64,000 nt of DNA from JARKPK01 sp964631235 (GCA_964631235.1 CAZVZX010000015.1:39646-103645); one strand, 5' to 3'; positions 53,127 through 61,708 are shown, counted from the stretch's first letter. Program-made: numbers and translations. The notes: a model not told the origin generated them from the letters alone.

Positions 53127-53333
53127 ATGAAGAAGCCGTCGATGTGGAGCTTGTTCCGCCGTATCCACGAAGACGAGCAAGGCGCGCTCAGCCTGGAAAC
53201 GATCTTGATCATCGGTGCCATCGCGCTGCCGATTTTGATCTTCTTGATCAAAGTGGGGTGGCCGAAGGTGAAAGAGTACTTCAACAAAGGAGTTGAAGAC
53301 CTGCAAACCGGCGCCGATCAAGCTCGTTACTAA
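53127..53333 (+). CDS. Flp/Tad pilin-like small protein 2
   Basis: A 68-residue prepilin. The leader MKKPSMWSLFRRIHEDEQG is cut before ALSLETILIIGAIALPILIF: Gly -1, Glu +5, then a hydrophobic helix. A charged tail follows (KVGWPKVKEYFNKGVEDLQT). GAGGAG lies 8 bases before ATG 53127. Glu +5 is canonical; Tyr +6 of classic Flp is replaced by Thr. It should be the main or an accessory subunit of the Tad pilus assembled by the downstream CpaF/TadBC machinery. It is 25 bases after pilin 1. Confidence 0.82.
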   Translation: MKKPSMWSLFRRIHEDEQGALSLETILIIGAIALPILIFLIKVGWPKVKEYFNKGVEDLQTGADQARY

Positions 53334-53459
53334 ACGGATCGGCAGCAAACGAGTTCGCAACCTGCGGGAATCGGCCGTTCGCCGCGCGAGCGGCCCGGCG
53401 CGAGGCGTTCGGGTTTGCGCATCGCTGAGGGTTTCACGGCTCATTCGTCGCTGGCGCGT

Positions 53460-54041
53460 ATGCTCGTTACGATCCTGTTGTTAGCGCTGTTGGCCGTTGC
53501 CGCAGGCACCGACTTGGCGCGACACAAGATCTACAACGCAACGACCTATCCCGGCATGTTGGCCGGGTTGCTCGTGCATGGGCTGGGCAGCGCCTACGCG
53601 GCGTTTTCGCCCGAATCGGCAGAATCGCTGGTCCGTTGGGGTTGCGTGCCCCTTCATGCCGCTGTGGCCGGCTGGGCGATCTGCGGGTTCGTGATGGTGT
53701 TGTGCTATGTGCTCTTCCGCAAAGTGGGCGGGGGAGACGTAAAGTTGATGGCAATGATCGGCGCTTTGCTCGGTTACGAGCAAGGGCTGATGGTTATGCT
53801 GTGGACGTTTGTGTTCGGGGCGTGCGTCGGCTTGATGGTGCTCGTGTGGCGCGTCGGCCCGTGGACCTTGATCCTTCGAGTCCTCCGACAGATCAAGTTC
53901 ATCGCAAGGATCGGCGGATGGGGACCGCTGACCGAGGACGAGCGGCAGCAGCTTCAAGCCCCGCTCTTCCTCGCGCCGTGCGCACTGTTGGCGGGCATCA
54001 TGGTCCGGTTCGGGCTGGAACAGTACCTGCCGCTGTTTTGA
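53460..54041 (+). CDS. cpaA: Tad prepilin peptidase (A24, CpaA/TadV)
   Basis: A 193-residue integral membrane aspartic peptidase. The first catalytic Asp is in AGTDLARHKIYN and the second in the GxGD motif KVGGGDVKLMAMIG. About six hydrophobic helices are visible (TILLLALLAVAAG, YPGMLAGLLVHGLG, AAVAGWAICGFVMVLCYVLF, LMVMLWTFVFGACVGLMVLV and a C-terminal one). It lacks the N-terminal methylase domain of GspO/PilD, as usual for CpaA. It should process the two upstream Flp-like prepilins at Gly-Val and Gly-Ala. ATG 53460 matches the CpaA N-terminus; the frame starts earlier at TTG 53415. Confidence 0.9.
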   Translation: MLVTILLLALLAVAAGTDLARHKIYNATTYPGMLAGLLVHGLGSAYAAFSPESAESLVRWGCVPLHAAVAGWAICGFVMVLCYVLFRKVGGGDVKLMAMIGALLGYEQGLMVMLWTFVFGACVGLMVLVWRVGPWTLILRVLRQIKFIARIGGWGPLTEDERQQLQAPLFLAPCALLAGIMVRFGLEQYLPLF

Positions 54042-54141
54042 TTAGGGACGTGCGGATCGGAAAGCGGCACAAGCGGGCGGCGCGGGCGGCAAATCGCTTC
54101 GCCGGGCCGGTGGCTGCGGCTGAAACTGTGCGGGCGTACTT
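54042..54141 (+). repeat. Diverged copy of the ~100-bp repeat (copy I)
   Basis: Starts directly after the cpaA stop codon. GGAAAGCGGCACAAGCGGG, then AATCGCTTCGCCGGGCCGG and AACTGTGCGGGCGTACTT align by eye with the dispersed element, but less well than the seven main copies. Confidence 0.4.
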
Positions 54142-54385
54142 TGCTTCGGCGTGCGTGAAAAAACACCTCGCGCGGCGTGAAATGGCTTCTTTCTCGCAAG
54201 AAAGAATCGTCCATTTCAACCCGCGAAGAGGATGAATAGAATTACTCGGGCGGGGATGAACCAACCGCCGTGCGGCTTTTCGGGGCAACGCGGCGGTTGC
54301 GGCGGGCCGGTTGCGGGTTCTCGACAATCGGGTCGAGGCGCAGCCGGCCGCAAAAGGCGCTTGGGCACTTTAGGAGTGCGGCACC
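54142..54385. other. Intergenic region with a long imperfect palindrome
   Basis: The 244 bases between the diverged repeat and the first TadE-like gene contain no gene. A 39-base hairpin at 54179-54217 (GAAATGG, TTCTTTCT, loop CGCA, AGAAAGAA, then CCATTTC) is the only clear structure. Confidence 0.55.
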
Positions 54386-55384
54386 ATGGCCCGAGCTATT
54401 CTCGCGGCGTTGCTTCCCTGGACGCTTCTGCTTTTGGCGGCGGTTCTTCTCTGCTGTCTGTTGGCCCGCTTTATGCACGCGCGATTCGAGCCGCAGCGCG
54501 CGCTGCGGCTGCACCGCGATCAGCGCGGGGCGGTGCAAAGCCTCAGCTTCGTGCTCACGCTGCCGCTGCTGATCATGTTTCTGATGTTCATCGTGCAGGT
54601 GAGCCAGTTGATGATCGGCGTGGTGGTTGTTCACTATGCGGCCTACGCCGCGGCGCGAACCGCCACGGTTTGGATTCCGGCCTATGTTTCCGACGTGGAA
54701 AACGAGAACGGGGTGACGGGCTACTATGTCGATCCCGACGCGCCGCAAGATTTGCCCGTCGTCGATCCGAATGATCCCGGCTACGGCCCCAGCGCCGGCG
54801 GAATGACATTGGTCATCGAACCCGGCGGACAGAAATACGAGAAGATCCGCTCGGCCGCCATCTTGGCCTGCATGCCGATCTGCCCGTCGCGCGACTTAGC
54901 GCCCGGCGGGCCAGCCGCCAGCCACATGATCGACTCGGCGGCACTGCGCACGGCCTACGACGCCTTGGCCCCCTCGTCGCGTTCGAATACGCGCACCGGC
55001 CCACGGCTGGAAAACAAGCTGGCCTATGCGGCCGCCAACACGCAGATCGAACTGCGGTTCTTCCATAAGAACGCCGAACCGCCGTTGTGGTGGGGCTATA
55101 TCGACCCGAACGAGACCGATCCGGCCGTTCAGCAGGTACTGCAACACGGCTACAACGAAGTCGGTTGGCAAGATCAACTGCAAATCACCATCCGTCACAA
55201 TTTGGCGCTGTTGCCCGGCCCGGGCCGGCTGCTGTCGTACTTCGTGCCCAACGCCCAAGGCGAAGACCGGGTGAGCAGCCGCATCGGGCACAACGGGCAG
55301 GTCTATGTATATCCGCTCACGGCCTCGTGCGTGATCGGCAACGAAGGGCTCAAACCGCTGGTGCGCTATGTCTATCAGCCGTAA
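54386..55384 (+). CDS. TadE/TadG-like pilus assembly protein
   Basis: A 332-residue protein. An N-terminal TM (LLPWTLLLLAAVLLCCLLARF) and a second hydrophobic segment (LSFVLTLPLLIMFLMFIVQV) preceded by RDQRGAVQS, the TadE-like G-x4-S prepilin-like motif. Then HYAAYAAARTATVWIP, the helix typical of TadE/TadF minor pseudopilins. The remaining 240 residues are extracytoplasmic with ENGVTGYYVDPDAPQDLPV and LRFFHKNAEPPLWWGYIDP. Usual TadE proteins are 150-200 residues, so this one carries an enlarged ectodomain. It overlaps the next gene by 17 bases and is part of the tightly packed Tad operon. Confidence 0.8.
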   Translation: MARAILAALLPWTLLLLAAVLLCCLLARFMHARFEPQRALRLHRDQRGAVQSLSFVLTLPLLIMFLMFIVQVSQLMIGVVVVHYAAYAAARTATVWIPAYVSDVENENGVTGYYVDPDAPQDLPVVDPNDPGYGPSAGGMTLVIEPGGQKYEKIRSAAILACMPICPSRDLAPGGPAASHMIDSAALRTAYDALAPSSRSNTRTGPRLENKLAYAAANTQIELRFFHKNAEPPLWWGYIDPNETDPAVQQVLQHGYNEVGWQDQLQITIRHNLALLPGPGRLLSYFVPNAQGEDRVSSRIGHNGQVYVYPLTASCVIGNEGLKPLVRYVYQP

Positions 55385-56837
55385 CCGCCTGTGGGGCTTC
55401 GCGTGTCGGGTTCGTCCGCGGTGGCGGAGGGCTTGCGCGCGGTTGTCGCATTTGCCCGCCGACAGCCGCGGGGCGATCAGTTTGGTGGCCGTCTTCGCGG
55501 TACTGCTGCTGACGATGCTTTTGGGCATGGTGATGAACGTCGGGCGCCAAGCCGACGGCAAGATGCGCATGCAGAACGCCGCCGACGCCGTGGCCTACTC
55601 CGGCGGCGTCGCGCTGACGCGGGGGATGAACACACTCGCCTACACGAATCACCTGCTCTGCGAGATCTTCGCCATGACGGCGATTATGCGCGAGGGGCGC
55701 GACGCCAACGCCTCGGCGCGCATCCCCGAAATCGTCTCCGCCTGGAAACGCGAGGCGCCCGAGTTCGCCCCCGCCCCGGTCGAGAAGTTTCGCGTGTTGG
55801 CCTCGGCCATTCCGCCGAAGGTGGATGCCGAGCAGCAGATGGTCGATGCGTATGCCGCTTGGATCGCCGCGTTGAGCGACGCCACACTGCCGATCTTCGA
55901 AATGATCTTGGCCGAAGAGTTGATTCCGAAGTATCAACGCGCCGTAGCCGCCATTTTCCCCGAAATCGCACAGATGGCGGCCATCGAGGTCGCCGCGCGC
56001 AACGGGCAGCCCGACCACGGCCGCGGACCGATGATCGGCGTCTTGTGGCGCACCGATGTGGTGCCCGTCGGCCTCGATGAAACCTATCAGCCGACCCTTC
56101 CGGTAGTCGATCCGCAGATGGCCCCCGACCCCGACTATCGCACCCTTGCCCGGCAACAACGCAACAATTTGGCCATGACCTACCTGAACATGTGGAACAA
56201 CATCAACATGGCCGGGTTCGATCGGGTGGCCACGTTGACGCAGTTCGGGCAGCTTTGGCGATCGTTTACCTGCGGGCAGCTTCGCAAACTGCTCGACGAA
56301 GAATATCCCGATACGAACCTCGTTTATCAAATCCATCGCGAGGCCCGTTCACCCTACTTCCAAGACCGCTTCATGTTCGTCGGCGTGGTGTATTGGCGCA
56401 AGCTGCCCGACATGATGCCCGGCGTCTTCCTCACCCCGCTGGCTTCAGACGCGGTAACCTACGCCCAAGTTAGGATGTTCGTGCCGGCGCCGCGGCTGCA
56501 ATGGTATCACATCACCGAGGGCGGCGGCGGTAGTTCCGGCATTTCGCTGGGCGGGGTGCCGGGCCATTCGGCAATGCTCGTGCCCGACGAGCCGGCCGAC
56601 CCGACGGCCAATCCGGGCGGCCCGGGCCGCTGGGTGGTGCGTTACGAACCCGTGCCCACCCACTGGGATTTGCTCAATCAGCATTGGACTTGCCAATTGG
56701 TTCCGGCCGTCGGCCCGAACCTCTCGATGATCTTGGGCACCAGCCCGCCGATCGCCGAGTTCGGCGCGGCCAACTTGCGGTTGCCCAACATGGCCGCGCT
56801 GGACGACCGGATGATTACCAACATCAGCCCGCATTGA
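55368..56837 (+). CDS. TadG-like protein with large ectodomain
   Basis: A 489-residue protein. Basic N-terminus, then DSRGAISLVAVFAVLLLTML (TM) and GRQADGKMRMQNAADAVAYS, the putative Flp pilus-assembly TadG N-terminal signature. The long C-terminal part (about 420 residues) is predicted extracytoplasmic, with PLPVVDPQMAPDPDYRTL-like acidic/proline stretches and repeats of aromatic motifs such as YQIHREARSPYFQDRFMFVG. No von Willebrand A domain, often seen in TadG, is evident. Starts inside the upstream gene (17-base overlap) and is followed after 12 bases by another TadE-like gene. Confidence 0.78.
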   Translation: MSISRNRLWGFACRVRPRWRRACARLSHLPADSRGAISLVAVFAVLLLTMLLGMVMNVGRQADGKMRMQNAADAVAYSGGVALTRGMNTLAYTNHLLCEIFAMTAIMREGRDANASARIPEIVSAWKREAPEFAPAPVEKFRVLASAIPPKVDAEQQMVDAYAAWIAALSDATLPIFEMILAEELIPKYQRAVAAIFPEIAQMAAIEVAARNGQPDHGRGPMIGVLWRTDVVPVGLDETYQPTLPVVDPQMAPDPDYRTLARQQRNNLAMTYLNMWNNINMAGFDRVATLTQFGQLWRSFTCGQLRKLLDEEYPDTNLVYQIHREARSPYFQDRFMFVGVVYWRKLPDMMPGVFLTPLASDAVTYAQVRMFVPAPRLQWYHITEGGGGSSGISLGGVPGHSAMLVPDEPADPTANPGGPGRWVVRYEPVPTHWDLLNQHWTCQLVPAVGPNLSMILGTSPPIAEFGAANLRLPNMAALDDRMITNISPH

Positions 56838-56849
56838 AAGCCCGCACTC

Positions 56850-57827
56850 ATGAACGCGTTGTTTCGCTGGAAGCACGAACGTCGGCGCGGCTTGGCTCCG
56901 CTGGAGCTGGTGCTGGCGTTACCGATTCTGCTGATGATCATGGCGCTGATGGTGAACTACGGCACCATGGCCGCCTGGAAATTGCGCGGCCACACAGCCG
57001 CCCGCTACGCCGCCTTCAGTGCCCGATGGCCGCGCACCGGTCATAGCGACCCGCGGCCCGCCTATTGGCCCGGATCGATGGGCGTTGGGGCCGCGGGCAA
57101 CATTGCCCGGCTCGACGATCAGCGTGTTTATCATCCGGTGGCGCGAGGCCCGTTGGCCTCGGGCGTGCAGGTGAACTCGGACTTGCTCGACCCGAGTCGC
57201 GGGCTGCGGCGGGGCAGCGCGTCGCTGACGCGCGGCTACCCGATGATCGGCAAGATGGGCTCGTATCACCTGACGGCCGAGGTGTATTTCCTCGACAACA
57301 TGTGGCAATATCAACGATTCGGTCTCGACTCGAACGTCCACTTGCGCATTCCGACGATTTACACCTTCACCCAAATCATGCCCTTGCACGACAGCTACTT
57401 GACCGCCGCCCGCGACAACTACTACCAGCAGTACAGCGTGCCGGCCGCCGGGCGCTACTCGCAGCTTTCGGCATTGCTCAGTCCCGACATCGATTCGGTC
57501 AACTGGGGATGGCTGGCCGGCTATCATCTTTCCAGTTTCGTTCCCGGTTTGCGGCGGTTCTGCTCGTTGGACCCGACAACGGCCGACAACGCCGTGGCGA
57601 GTCTCGTGGAACGAATCGAAGGGAAAGATTCGCCGTGGCGTGCCGGCGTAGCCGATCGGATGACGCGCGGCTTCTATCGCTTCTATCGGGCCGTGATCCG
57701 CGGGGCCCAAAACTATGTGCCGCCGTTGCCCAACGCACAGTCGATCATCGACATGATGCAGTCGAAGGCCGACCAGATGGATCAGTTCTGGGACAACAGC
57801 CTCAATCCGGGGCGTCCCGGGCCATGA
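56850..57827 (+). CDS. TadE-like pilus assembly protein
   Basis: A 325-residue protein. N-terminus RRRGLAPLELVLALPILLMIM shows Gly -1 and Glu +5 of a class-III-prepilin-like site followed by a membrane helix. It continues WKLRGHTAARYAAFSARWPR, matching the TadE-family helix. The large extracytoplasmic part contains GMGSYHLTAEVYFLDNMWQY-like and YTFTQIMPLHDSYLTAARDN segments, and an acidic, helical end. Size again exceeds normal TadE. The stop overlaps the next start as ATGA, indicating translational coupling. Confidence 0.8.
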   Translation: MNALFRWKHERRRGLAPLELVLALPILLMIMALMVNYGTMAAWKLRGHTAARYAAFSARWPRTGHSDPRPAYWPGSMGVGAAGNIARLDDQRVYHPVARGPLASGVQVNSDLLDPSRGLRRGSASLTRGYPMIGKMGSYHLTAEVYFLDNMWQYQRFGLDSNVHLRIPTIYTFTQIMPLHDSYLTAARDNYYQQYSVPAAGRYSQLSALLSPDIDSVNWGWLAGYHLSSFVPGLRRFCSLDPTTADNAVASLVERIEGKDSPWRAGVADRMTRGFYRFYRAVIRGAQNYVPPLPNAQSIIDMMQSKADQMDQFWDNSLNPGRPGP

Positions 57828-58768
57828 GCAGCGCGAAGTTGGATTCGCACATTCCTCAGACGACCGATTCCGGCACGCTTGGTCGCGCCCAACGCGCAGC
57901 CGCTTGGACCACTCGGTTGCTGCTGTGTGGATTGATCGCGGCAGTCGGGCTCGGCTTCGGGCGGCAGGTGCTTCAGTGGTGGGCGCCGGAGGGCGAACCG
58001 AACGCAACCGAGCCGCTTGCTCAAACCGCCCCAGAGGCGGACAGCCCCGACGATCGTCAGTTGGTTTCGATCGGCGCGGGACCGTGGCGGTTGGTGCGAG
58101 AATCGGTCGCCGGACCGCGCGAACACGCGGCCGCGGCCCTGGTTCGACGGGCGGAGGAAATCACCGCTTCCGCGTCGCTGCCTCAACGTCCGTTGGAAGC
58201 GGCCGAGAAGACATTGCTTGCCCGCGCAGCGGCCGTACCGCTCGATGCCGGTCCGCATGGGGCCAACTGGCGCGTCGTGCCCGTCGATTTGGGCGTCCCT
58301 GCCGCGGTGGGACTGAAATGGCCCGACAATCGCCCGCCGGCCGAAGGCGTCAACCTTGCCCAAACTGATGTCCGCGTGGTAACTTGGGGATTGGCGGTTC
58401 CGGCGGACGAATCGGTTTGGGCCGTCTATTGCGTGTTTGCGGAACAGACGATCTCCGGCCCGATTGGCGCGGGCTCCGAGTTGCCGCTGCCGCCCGAAGC
58501 GCGGCGGACGCTGACCCTGGGCACGATCGGCGGCGGGGCGATGGTGGGCTTCGAAGGACGAATCGACCCGGCCGTTTGCCGGCGGTTCTTCCAGCAGTGG
58601 TTTTCGCGGAACGGCTGGACGTGTATCGGATCGCGGCGAACCGCCGACGAGGGCTGGTTCGACCGCTATGAGAAGAGTTCTTCGCAGGGCTCGGCGGTCG
58701 TCGATGTTCGCGTCGGCCTCGACGCGCAACGGCAGGTGCAAGGGCTGCTCGTTTTGTCGCGACGGTAA
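57824..58768 (+). CDS. Membrane-anchored protein of unknown function in the Tad locus
   Basis: A 314-residue protein from ATG 57824, overlapping the upstream stop. One N-terminal TM (WTTRLLLCGLIAAVGLGFG, residues about 29-47), then an Ala/Pro-rich linker and a domain with GPWRLVRESVAGPREHAA, ANWRVVPVDLGVPAAVGLKW, DESVWAVYCVFAEQTISGPI and GGGAMVGFEGRIDPAVCRRF. No family is recognised. Being coupled between a TadE-like gene and cpaB suggests an envelope component of the same machine. It stops 60 bases before cpaB. Confidence 0.7.
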   Translation: MSSAKLDSHIPQTTDSGTLGRAQRAAAWTTRLLLCGLIAAVGLGFGRQVLQWWAPEGEPNATEPLAQTAPEADSPDDRQLVSIGAGPWRLVRESVAGPREHAAAALVRRAEEITASASLPQRPLEAAEKTLLARAAAVPLDAGPHGANWRVVPVDLGVPAAVGLKWPDNRPPAEGVNLAQTDVRVVTWGLAVPADESVWAVYCVFAEQTISGPIGAGSELPLPPEARRTLTLGTIGGGAMVGFEGRIDPAVCRRFFQQWFSRNGWTCIGSRRTADEGWFDRYEKSSSQGSAVVDVRVGLDAQRQVQGLLVLSRR

Positions 58769-58828
58769 GTTCCGCCGGCGATTCGACTGGCTCTGGCCGT
58801 CGCCATACACCCCTTTTCTCGTTGCGGA

Positions 58829-59623
58829 ATGGTTATGAAGGGTATCTACGGTTTGGGTGTCGCATTGGCGTTGGGCATTGCCGGCGCGCTGTTCAACTAT
58901 GTTTATCTGACGAGCAAATTGAAGGACATCGAAAAGGTGGCCTTCATCGGCATTCCGGAAAACGTGGTGATCCAGCGCGGCGAAAAAATCCGCGAAGAGC
59001 ACCTCGTCCCCATCGAAATTCCCAAGGCGTGGGTCGGCACGCTGGCCGATGTGGCCGACCGCTGGGAACTGCGCAACACGGTCGTCGTCAACAAACCGGT
59101 AACGCGCACCTTGGCCGGTCAGCGGATCTTGCTGCGCGACGATTATCGCCCGGCGCCCGAGGAAGTGCTCGTGCTCGGCGAGGGCGAAAAGGCCCGTTTC
59201 GTGGCCGTTGATACGCGAACATTCGTGCCCGCGCTGCTCTCGCCGGGCGACCGCGTTTCGTTCATCGTGCCGAAGTTCGTCGGTCCCCAGCCGGCCCGAA
59301 CAGTCGCGCCGCCGCCCACTCCGCCGGAAAACGACGGCGACCTCGATCCGATCGCCGCGGCCCAGCCGAAACCGGCCGGTTCGGACGACGTGATCGGCCC
59401 ATTCACCGTCTTGGCCGTGGGCAACCGTTTGGCCAGCGCCGAAGTGTGGCGAGCCAACCGTATTCCGCAAACCCAGGAGAACGTGCTGACGATTCGCGTC
59501 AGCAAGAACGTGCCCAACGAAGTGCAGCGAGCCGACGAGCTGTTCCGCCGCTTGCAAGCCATTGAGTATCGCCCGGTGGGCATCGAAATCGAGAAGCAGA
59601 GCCGCCCGCAAGCCGCGCCGTAA
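58829..59623 (+). CDS. cpaB: Flp pilus assembly protein CpaB/RcpC
   Basis: A 264-residue periplasmic, membrane-anchored protein. One N-terminal TM (LGVALALGIAGALFNYVYLT) is followed by an SAF-type domain (AFIGIPENVVIQRGEKIREE, ELRNTVVVNKPVTRTLAGQR). After it comes LLSPGDRVSFIVPKFVG and a late beta domain with IGPFTVLAVGNRLASAEV. CpaB/RcpC links the outer-membrane secretin to the inner-membrane platform in Tad systems, though no secretin gene is in the window. Starts at 58829 or 58835 are equally likely. Confidence 0.88.
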   Translation: MVMKGIYGLGVALALGIAGALFNYVYLTSKLKDIEKVAFIGIPENVVIQRGEKIREEHLVPIEIPKAWVGTLADVADRWELRNTVVVNKPVTRTLAGQRILLRDDYRPAPEEVLVLGEGEKARFVAVDTRTFVPALLSPGDRVSFIVPKFVGPQPARTVAPPPTPPENDGDLDPIAAAQPKPAGSDDVIGPFTVLAVGNRLASAEVWRANRIPQTQENVLTIRVSKNVPNEVQRADELFRRLQAIEYRPVGIEIEKQSRPQAAP

Positions 59624-59761
59624 CACGCGCGTTTGTCCGTCGGCCGGCGCCGCCGTTGCCGCGGGCCGCCCGGTGGCCCCGGCTCTGCCGCGCTGCCCCG
59701 AACAAGCGGCATTTCGTCCGCTTCCACAGCGACCGACACGACCAAGAAGAATCGACCGCCG

Positions 59762-61708
59762 ATGAAGATTTGGTTCAACAAGATCAACGAAAGCCGCCGC
59801 ACGATGATCGAGGTGCCCGATGGCGAAATCACCATCGGCCGCGATCCGGCCAACGTCGTTTGCCTGCAAAGTCCGCTCGTTTCGCGGGTGCATGCGGTCG
59901 TCCGGCCCAGCAACGGCAAGTTGATGCTCGAGAACGTCGGGCTGAATAGCTGCGTGGTGGGCGACGAAGAGGTGCTCGGCGGCCAATCGGCGGTGTTCGA
60001 GCCGGGCGCAAAGGTGCGGATCTGGCCGTTCACCCTCACCTTCGAAGCGGAGAAGGCGGCCGTCGTCACCCGCGCCGAATTGGAAAGCCACCTCCGCGCG
60101 ATCCTCGCCGACCTCGAACTTCGCATCCACCGCAAACTGCTCGAACGGCTCGATCTTTACGAGTTCGAAACCAATCGGGCCAACGACCCCCAAAGCATTT
60201 TGCTGCTGGAAAACAACATCGAGGACGTCACCCGCGAGCTGCATCTCTTCGAGCCGGAAAACGAACCGGTGCTGGAAGAGATTTCGGGCTTGGTGCTGCG
60301 CGACTTTTTGATCAACCAGTTGATCATGGAGACCGACACCGAAGAGTACTTCGACCTGGCCGTGCTCACCAGCAACGAGTTCGACGTGCCCGCCACGCTG
60401 GTGCCCGAGCGCGAGGCCGAACTGCACAGCCTGCTGGCCTTCCTTCGCGAACGGTTGCGGCTGACCGAGTGCCGCGACATCAGCCAGCAGGTTCACCGCG
60501 TCGAAGAGCGCTTCAACGACGTGTTCCATCTGGTCCGTCCGCATCTGCACCGCGAGCTGCGGCGCTACCTGATTTTGCGGACGCTGAAGAAAGACTTGAA
60601 AGACACGATCTTCGGCTTCGGCCCGCTGCAAGATTTGCTTCGCGCGCCGACGATCACCGAAATCATGGTGGTCGCCAGCGATCAGATCTACGTCGAGCAG
60701 GCGGGATTGATCGAGAAGTCAGGCCGGCGGTTCATCTCCGACAAAGTCACCGAGGCGATCATCGAGCGGATCGTCGCTCAGGTCGGCCGCCGGATCGACA
60801 AGAGCCAGCCGCTCGTCGATGCCCGGTTGCCCGACGGCTCGCGCGTCAACGCCGTCATCCCCCCGCTGGCCGTCAAAGGCCCGACGCTTACGATCCGCAA
60901 GTTTCCCGCACAGCGGCTCACCATGGACGACTTGGTGGAGATGGGCAGCATCAGCAAGGCGGCGGCCACCTTCCTCCGCGCCTGCGTCATCGCCCGACGG
61001 AACATCCTCGTCAGCGGCGGCACCGGCACCGGCAAAACCACGATGCTCAACGTGTTGAGCAGCTTCATCCCCTTCAAAGAGCGGATCATCACCATCGAAG
61101 ACACCACCGAACTGCGGCTGCACCAAGAGCACGTGGTGACGATGGAAACCAAGCCGGCCAATATCGAAGGGGCGGGCGAATACACCATCCGCGACCTGGT
61201 GAAGAACTCGCTGCGAATGCGGCCCGACCGCGTGATCGTCGGCGAATGCCGCGGCGGCGAAGCGCTGGACATGATCCAAGCGATGAACACGGGCCACGAC
61301 GGCTCGATGACCACCGTTCACGCCAACAACGCCCGCGAGGTGATCGAGCGGTTGGAAGTGCTGATCCTCATGGCAGCCGATCTGCCCGTTTCCTCGATCC
61401 ACCGCCAGATCGCCTCGGCCATCGATCTGGTAGTGCATATCAGCCGGTTGCCCGGCGGCCGCCGCGCCGTCACTCAAATCACCGAAGTCGTTCGTTACGA
61501 CCCCGACGAAAAACAAATCGTCATGCTCGATATTTTCAACTTCCGCAACGGCGTGTCGTTGCGGCCGACCGGCTACCTGCCGTCGTTCATCGATCAACTC
61601 ATCGAAAAGGATTTGCTCGACGTCGAGTTCCTCTACGGTCGCGAAGACGCAGTGGAGACCCTGGCCGATTCGCGGAAAACACAAGGCGTCCGCGCCCTGC
61701 CGCAATGA
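59762..61708 (+). CDS. cpaF: CpaF/TadA-type pilus ATPase fused to an N-terminal FHA domain
   Basis: A 648-residue protein. Residues 1-95 form an FHA domain (ITIGRDPANVVCLQSPLVSR, VHAVVRP, SCVVGDEEV), which reads phosphothreonine. A helical middle part (residues about 110-290, Glu/Arg/Leu-rich) follows. The CpaF secretion ATPase then begins at FGFGPLQDLLRAPTITEIMV, with Walker A GGTGTGKTT (about residue 419), the Asp box IITIEDTTELRLHQEHVV, Walker B-like RPDRVIVGECRGGEALDM and the His box TGHDGSMTTVHANN. It powers pilus assembly at the inner membrane with TadB and TadC. Usual CpaF proteins are about 420-560 residues; the FHA addition suggests phospho-regulation. Confidence 0.93.
   Translation: MKIWFNKINESRRTMIEVPDGEITIGRDPANVVCLQSPLVSRVHAVVRPSNGKLMLENVGLNSCVVGDEEVLGGQSAVFEPGAKVRIWPFTLTFEAEKAAVVTRAELESHLRAILADLELRIHRKLLERLDLYEFETNRANDPQSILLLENNIEDVTRELHLFEPENEPVLEEISGLVLRDFLINQLIMETDTEEYFDLAVLTSNEFDVPATLVPEREAELHSLLAFLRERLRLTECRDISQQVHRVEERFNDVFHLVRPHLHRELRRYLILRTLKKDLKDTIFGFGPLQDLLRAPTITEIMVVASDQIYVEQAGLIEKSGRRFISDKVTEAIIERIVAQVGRRIDKSQPLVDARLPDGSRVNAVIPPLAVKGPTLTIRKFPAQRLTMDDLVEMGSISKAAATFLRACVIARRNILVSGGTGTGKTTMLNVLSSFIPFKERIITIEDTTELRLHQEHVVTMETKPANIEGAGEYTIRDLVKNSLRMRPDRVIVGECRGGEALDMIQAMNTGHDGSMTTVHANNAREVIERLEVLILMAADLPVSSIHRQIASAIDLVVHISRLPGGRRAVTQITEVVRYDPDEKQIVMLDIFNFRNGVSLRPTGYLPSFIDQLIEKDLLDVEFLYGREDAVETLADSRKTQGVRALPQ

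Noticed and set aside
57782..60631. 949-residue open frame on the minus strand
   Set aside because: It lies antisense to the TadE-like, cpaB and cpaF genes, which have clear family motifs. The translation is His/Arg/Gln-rich, typical of antisense frames in GC-rich coding DNA.
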